A stretch of DNA of 64,000 bases. Origin: JAAYUD01 sp963676865 (lineage in GTDB: Bacteria; Bacteroidota; Bacteroidia; Bacteroidales; Bacteroidaceae). The position numbers were made by a program, and so were the translations under genes. Every line of letters starts with the position of its first letter. The stretch's first letter is position 1. Of this stretch, positions 7,788 through 15,739 are shown in pieces. Location of the stretch: the NCBI GenBank assembly GCA_963676865.2, contig CAXXSS010000001.1:3472001-3536000 (forward strand), in the 5' to 3' direction. The notes below the pieces were generated by a model. It was not told where the DNA came from. It did not search any database and saw nothing but the letters and a program-made list of their open reading frames with translations.

Positions 7788-8537
7788 ATGAAAGAAAAAG
7801 AATCGCAGATATTAATAGAAACAACGTTAGGAAATATCAAAATCAAACTTTATGACGATACACCTCGTCACCGTGATAATATATTGGAATTGGCAGGAAA
7901 AGGTTTTTATGACGGGACTTTGTTTCATCGCATTATAAAAGAGTTTATGATTCAAGGAGGCGATCCTGATTCAAAGAATGCACCTGCGGGGAAAAGCCTG
8001 GGATCGGGCGATGCGGGTTATACTCTTCCCGCTGAAATTGTACCGGCTCATTATCACAAAAAAGGCGCTCTCGCTGCTGCTCGACTAAGTGATCAGGTTA
8101 ATCCAAAGAAGGAATCTAGCGGATGTCAGTTTTATGTTGTCACAGGAAAGATCTATAAACCCGCCGCACTTAATAAACTTGAACAAAGTATTAATATGGG
8201 CAGGGAGAATGTCGTTTTTGAACAATTGGTTAATAAAAATATAGATACAATCAAAGAATATCGGTTGGCACGCAATCAGAAGGGTTTAATGGCGCTGCAA
8301 GAAGAACTCATTGAACAAGCAAAGCAAATTGTAGCTACCGAACAACCATTTAAATTCACCCCCGAACAAACAGAAACATATACGACTGTTGGCGGTGCTC
8401 CTTTTTTGGATAATGAATATACGGTATATGGTGAAGTAATTGAAGGATTGGAAATTATTGATGCCATTGAGAAAGTGAAGACAGATGGACGCGATAGACC
8501 GATAGAAGACATTAATATGAAAGTTTCTGTATTATAA
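7788..8537 (+). CDS. Cyclophilin-type peptidyl-prolyl isomerase
   Basis: A roughly 249-residue cyclophilin that would speed prolyl cis-trans isomerisation. The core motifs are FHRIIKEFMIQGGDPD, the SGCQFYVVTG strand and the C-terminal GEVIEGLEIIDAIEKVKTD. An insertion of about 70 residues between the core halves (roughly 130-200) is helical and charged. No signal peptide is present, so it is probably cytoplasmic. The start at 7788 gives an N-terminus (MKEKESQILIETTLGNIKIKL) that matches the usual cyclophilin start; an in-frame ATG at 7761, next to the msrA stop, would add nine residues. Confidence 0.93.
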   Translation: MKEKESQILIETTLGNIKIKLYDDTPRHRDNILELAGKGFYDGTLFHRIIKEFMIQGGDPDSKNAPAGKSLGSGDAGYTLPAEIVPAHYHKKGALAAARLSDQVNPKKESSGCQFYVVTGKIYKPAALNKLEQSINMGRENVVFEQLVNKNIDTIKEYRLARNQKGLMALQEELIEQAKQIVATEQPFKFTPEQTETYTTVGGAPFLDNEYTVYGEVIEGLEIIDAIEKVKTDGRDRPIEDINMKVSVL

Positions 8538-8756
8538 TTCGTACTTATACGCACAACTGATGTTGGGCAAGAGTTCTTAATATTTATAAGGAGGGTTGAA
8601 TTTGTTTATGAATTCAGTCCTCTTATTATTTAAATTTGCTTCGTAAGATATGCTATATCCGGAATATGCACAAAGATACTTTAGTATTGATACATGTAAT
8701 CCTTTTGCAGTGCAGTGGTTATTTATGAAGTTCGATTAGAATAATGAATTAACCAG

Positions 8757-8805
8757 AAAAGAGAAGGGTTTAGACATCATCATCCAATAATGTTGTCCAA
8801 ACCCC
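8757..8805 (-). terminator. Terminator of the ECF sigma/anti-sigma operon
   Basis: Arms of 15 bases at 8766-8780 and 8790-8804 with two non-matching positions. Reading on the minus strand they are followed by ttctctttt. The 8538-8757 stretch upstream of it holds a weak hairpin near 8588-8630 but no gene. Confidence 0.7.
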
Positions 8806-8819
8806 AATAGTTTAATAAT

Positions 8820-10058
8820 TTAGTATGTCAATCTTAGCCCTGCCTGAAGATTCATATTACATGGCCTTTCTTTTCTGATACTTTGTACAAAACTTCCGTC
8901 ATCAAAGAAATATGCCACTCCACCCTCTCCATAAATACTTAGGTGATTTGTTAAGTTATAGGCAATGCCTGCACCTCCGTTTATTGAAAATTGAATGGCG
9001 TTGAGTTTTAGTTTTTTACCACCTAAGCGGGCATAAAAACATTTTTCACCCATAGCGCCTGCTGTAAGATATAATTGGACTTGTTTTTGCTTGTAAAAGT
9101 TCCAATTGCCTTTTATAGGAATACCGATATAATATAATTGTTGCTTTTTGTCATAAGCATCTACATCCGAAATGAGCATGGTGAATATAAGTCCCGATTC
9201 GACTGAAAAACTTTTGTCGAGCGATTTGCATACAGTCAGTCCAAAACTAATAGGTTGATGATGGTGGAAGGAATAGTTGGAGTAATTTGTATCGGTCGCT
9301 TTATAATAGGCGTATTCGCAATTTAACATCCTTAAGCCTTCGGGATCATTAGATGCTGCCATATCGCCACCATTTGTATTATTTTGAATACCCCCACTTC
9401 CTACAGACAAACCGATGCTCCAAGGTTGGGAAGTATGAGACTCTGCTGCAGATGCTGTTACCATTTCTGGCAAACGACGCTTTTTGGTTTCTTTACCTGC
9501 ACGTTTACCTGTGTCGTTTGAGTTTTTCTTTTCTTTATTTTTATGAATTGTTTCATCAACCGTTTTTTGAGGTGCTTCTGTTTTAGTCTCTTCATTCACT
9601 TCCTTTGGGGTCGAAGAATCAGTTTTTTCAGGGAGAACTGATTGTGAATATCCCATCTGATTGCGCAACTTATAATGTGCCGAAGAAGTAGACTTTGTTT
9701 TTGTTGTGCTACCGTCTATGACTGCTTGTGCTATGATTTTGTCAGCAACACTATTCTTTCTGTTAATTGTTTGGTTTGTTGTTTTAGTCGATGTCGTATT
9801 ATATGCAAATTTCTCGGTTATCGGAGTATAAATCAAACTAAAGAAAACCGATAATCCTATTAATACGACAATAGCAGCAGCAACGGCATAGCCAAATCTT
9901 CTGTTGGCTATGGTATGCTGCGTATGAACAACAGGCAGCTTCTCTTCGATATGTTTCCAAATCGTATCATCAATCGGCTCTTTATAGTTGCGCATCTTTT
10001 GCTGCAACGTATTCAGCCAATCTTCTTGTTCCATTTTTTTGTTCATATTCTCATCCAT
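8820..10058 (-). CDS. Anti-sigma-like protein fused to an outer-membrane beta-barrel domain
   Basis: A 412-residue protein encoded directly behind an ECF sigma factor. Residues 1-75 form a charged cytoplasmic segment (QEDWLNTLQQKMRNYKEPIDDTIWKHIEEKL) of the type seen in Bacteroidetes anti-sigma proteins. One transmembrane helix follows at about 80-105. A long Thr/Ser/Lys/Glu-rich linker spans about 110-205. The C-terminal half alternates polar and hydrophobic residues, has strands such as LSIYGEGGVAYFF and ends in NLQAGLRLTY, typical of small outer-membrane barrels. Start overlaps the sigma stop by 8 bases, so translation is coupled. A link between envelope state and the sigma factor is inferred. 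Confidence 0.8.
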   Translation of the reverse strand: MDENMNKKMEQEDWLNTLQQKMRNYKEPIDDTIWKHIEEKLPVVHTQHTIANRRFGYAVAAAIVVLIGLSVFFSLIYTPITEKFAYNTTSTKTTNQTINRKNSVADKIIAQAVIDGSTTKTKSTSSAHYKLRNQMGYSQSVLPEKTDSSTPKEVNEETKTEAPQKTVDETIHKNKEKKNSNDTGKRAGKETKKRRLPEMVTASAAESHTSQPWSIGLSVGSGGIQNNTNGGDMAASNDPEGLRMLNCEYAYYKATDTNYSNYSFHHHQPISFGLTVCKSLDKSFSVESGLIFTMLISDVDAYDKKQQLYYIGIPIKGNWNFYKQKQVQLYLTAGAMGEKCFYARLGGKKLKLNAIQFSINGGAGIAYNLTNHLSIYGEGGVAYFFDDGSFVQSIRKERPCNMNLQAGLRLTY

Positions 10059-10602
10059 TTGTCTTCATCCATTCATTAATGCGTTTGGCCAGTGTTACCT
10101 TTGCTCTATAAAATTGCGATGCAGAGGATTTTTCATTAATACCGAGTATTTGAGCTATTTGGCGATGTGATTTCCCTTCAATGGCAAAAAGATTAAATAC
10201 TGTACGGTATCCTTCGGGCAATTCTGCTATGAATTTCATCAGTACTTTTTCGGGAATACGTTCCACTTTTTCTGCATCGGGTATATCGTAAACATCACTA
10301 ATTTCTTCTATTGGGATGCCACTATCTATTATGTTTTTGTTGCGCCTTAAATATTGCAGCGCCTCGTTAATCATCACTCGCTCTAACCATGCTCTTAACG
10401 AACCTTCGCCACGCCAAACAAATTTATCAAATGATTGATATATCTTAAGTAAACCATCCTGAAAGATATCATAAGCCGTATCGCGATCGGATACATAACG
10501 CAAGCACAAGCCAAATAATCGGTCTGCATACCTATCATACAGCTCTTTTCTTGCTGTATTATTCCCCTGCCTGCAAAAATCCGACAGCGCTTGTTCTTCC
10601 AT
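10051..10602 (-). CDS. ECF RNA polymerase sigma factor
   Basis: A 183-residue sigma-70 family factor of the extracytoplasmic-function group. Region 2 spans about residues 15-80 (ARKELYDRYADRLFGLCLRYVSDRDTAYDIFQ and the DNA-melting part up to RAWLERVMINEALQYLR). Region 4 spans about 125-175 (ELPEGYRTVFNLFAIEGKSHRQIAQILGI). The start at 10602 is preceded by an AGGAAG ribosome-binding site. An alternative ATG at 10635 would add 11 residues. Its last codons overlap the anti-sigma-like gene, the usual arrangement for a sigma factor with its inhibitor. The promoter box at 10693 is of the housekeeping type. Confidence 0.93.
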   Translation of the reverse strand: MEEQALSDFCRQGNNTARKELYDRYADRLFGLCLRYVSDRDTAYDIFQDGLLKIYQSFDKFVWRGEGSLRAWLERVMINEALQYLRRNKNIIDSGIPIEEISDVYDIPDAEKVERIPEKVLMKFIAELPEGYRTVFNLFAIEGKSHRQIAQILGINEKSSASQFYRAKVTLAKRINEWMKTNG

Positions 10603-10692
10603 TCTGTTGCTTCCTATTCTTTTTATTAAATGCAATATCCATTAAAATACTGCTTCAGTTAGCATTCTTTTTTTGTGAGAGTAATCTCGCTG

Positions 10693-10700
10693 CAAAGATA
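10693..10700 (-). promoter_or_regulatory. -7 box for the ECF sigma operon
   Basis: TATCTTTG on the minus strand. The predicted start near 10687 leaves a leader of about 85 bases before the ATG at 10602. Confidence 0.75.
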
Positions 10701-10779
10701 TATTTTATTGGCAAACTATTTATAAAAACGTATTCTTAATAAAAAGTTTATTTTTGTTTTCAAATCAAACATTATTGTT

Positions 10780-10787
10780 TATATTTG
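10780..10787 (+). promoter_or_regulatory. -7 box for the glycosyltransferase-kinase operon
   Basis: TATATTTG on the plus strand, 21 bases before the ATG at 10809, so the leader is very short. Confidence 0.75.
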
Positions 10788-10808
10788 TGCTAATAAAAAA
10801 AGTTTTTA

Positions 10809-11999
10809 ATGAGTGTTATTTCAATAATATTCTGGATGTTCTTGGTTATAGTCTTATATACCTTTTTGGGATATGGATTGTTGTTGTATGTTCTTGTAAA
10901 ACTCAAGCAAATATTTGCTAAGCCAAAAGGCTGCTCCGTTGTGCCTGAGTATCCTGATGTCACTTTATTTATTACAGCTTATAATGAAGAAGCTGTTGTA
11001 GATGATAAAATGTTAAATTGTCGTCTGCTCGATTATCCGAAAGAGAAACTGCATATTTTATGGGTGACAGATGGATCTGATGACGCTACGAATCAAAAAC
11101 TGTCTAAGTGGGAAGATGCTATTGTATCTTTTGAACCCGAACGCAGAGGCAAAATGTATGCGATGAATCGCGGAATGCAACAGGTAAAGACGCCTTTGGT
11201 TATCTTTACTGACGCAAATACAACTCTCAATAAAGAGGCTGTTAAAGAAATTATAAAATGCTTTGGTGACCCAAAAGTCGGATGCGTGGCGGGCGAAAAG
11301 CGTATCGCTCCTTCAGATAGGCAAAGTGCGGCACAAGGAGGTGAAGGTCTATATTGGAAATATGAGTCGGCGTTGAAAGCTTTAGATGATCAGTTATATT
11401 CTACGGTAGGTGCTGCGGGTGAACTTTTTGCACTACGCAGGGAATTATATCGCGAAGTTGAACGTGATACTTTGCTTGACGATTTTGTTCTTTCACTTCG
11501 TATTGTGATGGATGGTTATAAGATAGCTTATTGTAAGAAGGCTTATGCCATGGAAGGCGGTTCGGCCAATATTGAAGAAGAAGAAAAACGTAAGGTACGT
11601 ATTGCTGCCGGAGGATTGCAATCTATAGGGCGACTAAGGCCGTTGTTAAATCCCTTTAGGTATGGAATATTTGCTTTTCAGTATATTTCGCATCGGGTTC
11701 TTCGTTGGTCTGTTACTCCATTTCTTCTGTTTGCTCTATTGCCTCTCAATATGGTTTTAATAATCGAACGTTCGTTTTCGTCTGTGCTATACAATAGTCT
11801 TTTTGTATTGCAAATCCTATTTTATATTATGGGATTGGTAGGATATATATTCCAGCAACGTCAATTGAAAGCTAAGATCTTTTTCATTCCATATTACTTT
11901 TTGTTTATGAATATCAATGTTTTTAAAGGCATTGTCTATTTATTTAAATATAAAGGAGACGGTATATGGGCAAAAAGCTGTCGGCATAATATATCGTAA
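10809..11999 (+). CDS. Membrane-bound family 2 glycosyltransferase
   Basis: A 396-residue processive-type glycosyltransferase. It has one N-terminal membrane helix (about 5-30), a GT-A catalytic domain (about 48-280) and three C-terminal helices (about 295-390). The nucleotide-sugar binding start is DVTLFITAYNEE; the metal-binding acidic motif is FTDANT; LLDDFVLSLRI supplies the later acidic residues near the acceptor site. The QxxRW signature of cellulose/hyaluronan synthases is not evident, although RVLRWS is present. The product could be an envelope polysaccharide. First gene of a four-gene operon; the kinase starts 2 bases after its stop. Confidence 0.88.
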   Translation: MSVISIIFWMFLVIVLYTFLGYGLLLYVLVKLKQIFAKPKGCSVVPEYPDVTLFITAYNEEAVVDDKMLNCRLLDYPKEKLHILWVTDGSDDATNQKLSKWEDAIVSFEPERRGKMYAMNRGMQQVKTPLVIFTDANTTLNKEAVKEIIKCFGDPKVGCVAGEKRIAPSDRQSAAQGGEGLYWKYESALKALDDQLYSTVGAAGELFALRRELYREVERDTLLDDFVLSLRIVMDGYKIAYCKKAYAMEGGSANIEEEEKRKVRIAAGGLQSIGRLRPLLNPFRYGIFAFQYISHRVLRWSVTPFLLFALLPLNMVLIIERSFSSVLYNSLFVLQILFYIMGLVGYIFQQRQLKAKIFFIPYYFLFMNINVFKGIVYLFKYKGDGIWAKSCRHNIS

Positions 12000-12001
12000 G
12001 T

Positions 12002-14203
12002 ATGGAAAGAATATTGCACGACATAAGTTATTTGAAGCAAATAATGGACATCACATCCGAAACATTGATGTTGATTTCGGCTGAAGGAGTCTGCTTGGAT
12101 ATTTGTTCGCATACCGATTTGTGGTTTCTGCAAGAAGATGTCATCCTCGGTAAAAATATTCTTTCGTTGTTGCCAAGCCATACCTATCACAAACTTATCG
12201 TTGATTTTCAAGATGTGTTGATCAATAATAAGACGATTACTAACAGCTTTCGTTTGCCTCTTAATGATACGACCTACTATGGCGAGTGTAGGTTAATGCC
12301 TTTTGAGGGAAACGTTCTTTGTCGCTATACTGATATCACTAATCGTGAGAACATTAAGTTTAAACTTACTCAGGCATACGAAGAGATGCAGGAGATACAA
12401 AATATTGCCAAAATAGGTAAATGGTCTCTGAATCTTGAAACAAATATGATAGATTATACCGGCTTTTGTGGCGAGAATTCCGAAGAGAGAAAAATGCCGC
12501 CTATTTCGTTAGATTATTATATGCAGCATTTCATTATTCCCGAAGACAGGGAAAAAATGCGTATATGGGTTGGGAAAATATTGGGGCATCCTTATAAACA
12601 AAGAATATCGTATCGCATTAGCGTGATGCAGAAGATATATTATATGTCGGTGAAATGTATATATAGCGAAAAGGATAAACAATACAAACATTCAAGAAAG
12701 ATAGAAGGCATTGTTCAGGATGTGACCGAAATGCATAAACGCCGTAATGATATCAGCATGTTGACTCATGTCATATTTAATGCTAATGAATCGATATGCG
12801 GTGTCTTTCCAGACGGAACTTTAAAATTCGCCAATCAAATCTTTCGACAGGTTCATGGCATAGGTATTGACGAAGATGTGTCGAAATACAAAATATATAA
12901 TACCGGATATGGTTTCGCTCCTAATAAGGATGTTTGGGATGAGCGGGTTCAAAGTATGCAGACTAGAGTAGAGATGAACTTCTCTTACCATAACCAACAA
13001 ATTGACAAGGATTCGGAACCGGTTATTTATGGTGGTAAATTTTATAAGATGACCGAGGATAACGGAACTTATAGCTATTGGGCATTTGCTTATGACATTA
13101 CTCAACAAGTACGTTACGAGTCGGAGATGAAACGTTACAATCAGTTGATGTATACTCTCTTCAATAATATACCCGCTTCCATTTCGATAAAAGACGTGAA
13201 TGACGGTTTTCGTTTTATTTATCGTAACAGTATTAATGAAGATGAAAGTCGATTACAGAAAGATTTAATGTCTGCTGTACGGATAAGCGACTTTGATATT
13301 TTCCCTAAAGAGGAAGCCTGGCGTATTCGCAAAGAAGATATCAATATAAATGAAACCGGAGAGCCGCTGCATCGCATAACTCAAAATATTGATGCCGATG
13401 GCGAACTCCAATACTATGATATATTAAAGTTGAAAATAGATGATCCGAATTTTTCACCTATGATATTGAGCATCAAATGGAATATCACTCAACTTGAAAT
13501 AATGAAGCGCAAGTTAGTTGATGCCAAACAGAAGGCCGAAGAATCGGATAGATTGAAAACGATATTTCTTGCCAACATCAGTCATGAAATACGTACTCCT
13601 CTTAATGCCATAGTCGGATTCTCAGATATTATGGCCGAATGCGATGATCAAAAGCAACGTAAAATATACTATAAAATTATTGACCAAAGTACGAAGCGGT
13701 TGCTTAAATTTATTGAAGATATATTATTGTTGTCTAGAATTGAGTCTGGAGAAGTAAAGTTGACTATGGTAGATATTTCTCTCAATAATTTGTGCCATCA
13801 GGTATATGACTATATTGATGGTAAAATTCCACCATTGGTCACAGTGATGTTTGAATCATCAAATAAAGATATTACCATATGTTTGGATGAGAAATATGTG
13901 ATTCAGATATTCATGATACTCATCAAAACATCATGTAGGTTTATTGAAAAAGAGGGAAATGTATGGTTTGGATATGTCGATAGAGGAGATTATGTCGAAT
14001 GTTATGTCAAAGATAGCGGTAAAGGCCTTATGAACGACGGAAAAGAGGTATTCAGTCTTTTCACAAAGTACAATTATGGTAATGACGGTTCGGAATTAGA
14101 ATTGACTATTTGCTATGCTCTTGTTCATCTAATGGGAGGGAATATTATTGCTCAATCTACAGAAGGAGTAGGTTCTAAATTCGTTTTTATTCTTCCAAAA
14201 TAG
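12002..14203 (+). CDS. PAS-domain sensor histidine kinase with altered ATP-binding motifs
   Basis: A 733-residue protein without transmembrane segments. Several PAS-like segments occupy about residues 1-500. The phosphoacceptor box FLANISHEIRTPLNAIVGF places the histidine at 528, in a normal HisKA domain. The ATPase domain (about 630-733) is odd: the N-box position equivalent to the Mg-binding Asn reads ILIKTSCRF, the G1 box DSGKG is intact, and the G2 box reads GSELELTI where GxGLGLxI is expected. Low ATP activity is therefore likely. It sits between a glycosyltransferase and a receiver protein in one operon, and probably has a cytosolic signal. Confidence 0.9.
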   Translation: MERILHDISYLKQIMDITSETLMLISAEGVCLDICSHTDLWFLQEDVILGKNILSLLPSHTYHKLIVDFQDVLINNKTITNSFRLPLNDTTYYGECRLMPFEGNVLCRYTDITNRENIKFKLTQAYEEMQEIQNIAKIGKWSLNLETNMIDYTGFCGENSEERKMPPISLDYYMQHFIIPEDREKMRIWVGKILGHPYKQRISYRISVMQKIYYMSVKCIYSEKDKQYKHSRKIEGIVQDVTEMHKRRNDISMLTHVIFNANESICGVFPDGTLKFANQIFRQVHGIGIDEDVSKYKIYNTGYGFAPNKDVWDERVQSMQTRVEMNFSYHNQQIDKDSEPVIYGGKFYKMTEDNGTYSYWAFAYDITQQVRYESEMKRYNQLMYTLFNNIPASISIKDVNDGFRFIYRNSINEDESRLQKDLMSAVRISDFDIFPKEEAWRIRKEDININETGEPLHRITQNIDADGELQYYDILKLKIDDPNFSPMILSIKWNITQLEIMKRKLVDAKQKAEESDRLKTIFLANISHEIRTPLNAIVGFSDIMAECDDQKQRKIYYKIIDQSTKRLLKFIEDILLLSRIESGEVKLTMVDISLNNLCHQVYDYIDGKIPPLVTVMFESSNKDITICLDEKYVIQIFMILIKTSCRFIEKEGNVWFGYVDRGDYVECYVKDSGKGLMNDGKEVFSLFTKYNYGNDGSELELTICYALVHLMGGNIIAQSTEGVGSKFVFILPK

Positions 14204-14258
14204 AATCGAAATGATAGTAAAAAGTAAACAAGGTAATTTAATAAAAAATTAGATAGAT

Positions 14259-14612
14259 ATGAAAACGATACTTGTAGCTGATGATGTTGATATTAATTAT
14301 TTGCTATTAGAAATATATTTGAAAAACGATTTTAATGTTATGCGGGCGCACGATGGAGTTGAGGCGGTTGATATTTTTAAAAAGCAAAAGCCTGATTTGA
14401 TATTAATGGATTGTAAAATGCCCAATATGGATGGTCTTGAGGCAGCAAAGATTATTCACGGTTTATCACCGGAGACTCCTGTAATAATGCAAAGCGCTTA
14501 TGCTTTTGCTGAAGATAAAGAGCGTGCGGCCGAAGCCGGATGTATCGATTTTCTGGTTAAACCGGTTACCAAGCAAATGTTGTTGGATATGATATGCAAA
14601 TACGTGGATTAG
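14259..14612 (+). CDS. Stand-alone response-regulator receiver (CheY-like)
   Basis: A 117-residue receiver domain with no output domain. The acidic pocket (DDVD at 8-11), the phosphoacceptor Asp51 in LILMDCKMPNMDG, Ser79 and Lys101 in FLVKPV are all present, so phosphorylation should be possible. It follows the PAS kinase by 55 bases and is probably its partner. It may act by protein contact, for example on the neighbouring glycosyltransferase or hydrolase; that is inference. Its stop codon touches the next gene's ATG. Confidence 0.93.
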   Translation: MKTILVADDVDINYLLLEIYLKNDFNVMRAHDGVEAVDIFKKQKPDLILMDCKMPNMDGLEAAKIIHGLSPETPVIMQSAYAFAEDKERAAEAGCIDFLVKPVTKQMLLDMICKYVD

Positions 14613-15704
14613 ATGGGTCGAAAGGCGGTTTCGAAATTTTTATATTGCAATATGATTGCGTTTACTCTCTGTTTGGCAGGTATTACGCTTGCTGCTGTTT
14701 TTGCACAATATATTTCGCCAAGTAAATCATTCATTCTACCTTTTATTGGTCTTTCTCTGTCCTTTTTGCTGATCGGCAATATTTTGTTAATGCTATATTG
14801 GATACTGAGATTGAGAGTGTGGTTTGTTGTGCCGATATTGGCTATTGCCTGCAATTACCAATATTTGGAACGTATTTTCCATTTTTCTTCATCGTCTGGG
14901 CAGCAATTGGTGAACGTGCTGAAAGTTGCGACTTTCAATGCCGATTCTTTTGGGAAAGAATGGACAGCTGTATCTACAAAAGATTTGGCCAACTATATGA
15001 ATAAAAACGGAGTGGATGTACTCTGTTTTCAAGAATTCGGCTTTGGATCAAAGAGCTTCCCTATCGATAGTATTTATCAGGCATTCAAAAAATGGCCCTA
15101 TCATTATGTGCCCATATCACCTGCCGGGCATGATTGTTTGCAACTCGCCGTATTCAGTAAATATCCCATCGGAAATAGTTTATTAATGACGTTTAAGGAT
15201 ACTCCAAACTGTGCCTTATGGTGCGATATTGATATGAATGGCAAGATGATACGCCTTTTTAATTTGCATTTGCAAACAACAAACGTGTCTTCCAATATGA
15301 CAAAGATAAAAGAGTCGGTGAAACACTTTAATTTTATCTCCGGAACTTTCTATCATACATTCTTTATGCTACATGAGATGGAAGAATCTTTTGTGATGCG
15401 TGCAGAGCAGGCGGAGTATATTCATGACAAGATAAAAGAAAGTCCTTATTCGGTGATTCTTTGCGGTGATTTCAATTCTCTGCCCTCTTCTTACACCTAT
15501 CACACTATTTTAGGTAATGAACTTAAAGATGGTTTTTGTTTGGCCGGTAGAGGATATATGTATACTTTCCGTTATCTGAAACATCTGTTTCGTATCGATT
15601 ATATCATGACGTCAGCTCATTGGAAGGCATTGGATTATTATTCTCCGCATATTGATTTTCATAGCGACCATAATCCTGTAGTTATGACAATGAAAATGAA
15701 TTGA
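14613..15704 (+). CDS. Membrane-anchored endonuclease/exonuclease/phosphatase family protein
   Basis: A 363-residue protein with about three N-terminal membrane helices (residues 10-95) and an EEP catalytic domain (about 103-363). The domain shows VATFNADSF, VLCFQEFGF (metal-binding Glu), the ILCGDFNSLP motif and SDHNPVVM at the end, the conserved order of the DNase I/inositol phosphatase fold. The substrate, which could be a phospholipid, an undecaprenyl-linked phosphate or nucleic acid, is not shown by sequence. The ATG directly abuts the receiver's stop codon, so the two are translationally coupled. Confidence 0.88.
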   Translation: MGRKAVSKFLYCNMIAFTLCLAGITLAAVFAQYISPSKSFILPFIGLSLSFLLIGNILLMLYWILRLRVWFVVPILAIACNYQYLERIFHFSSSSGQQLVNVLKVATFNADSFGKEWTAVSTKDLANYMNKNGVDVLCFQEFGFGSKSFPIDSIYQAFKKWPYHYVPISPAGHDCLQLAVFSKYPIGNSLLMTFKDTPNCALWCDIDMNGKMIRLFNLHLQTTNVSSNMTKIKESVKHFNFISGTFYHTFFMLHEMEESFVMRAEQAEYIHDKIKESPYSVILCGDFNSLPSSYTYHTILGNELKDGFCLAGRGYMYTFRYLKHLFRIDYIMTSAHWKALDYYSPHIDFHSDHNPVVMTMKMN

Positions 15705-15739
15705 ATCTGTTCGTCTTTAGAACAGATTCAATTTGTTTT
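15699..15739. terminator. Terminator shared by the kinase operon and metH ends
   Basis: Thirteen-base perfect arms (aattgaatctgtt at 15699-15711, aacagattcaatt at 15721-15733), then tgttttt on the plus strand. The left arm covers the stop codon of the hydrolase and the right arm encodes the last residues (LNLF) of MetH. Confidence 0.85.
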
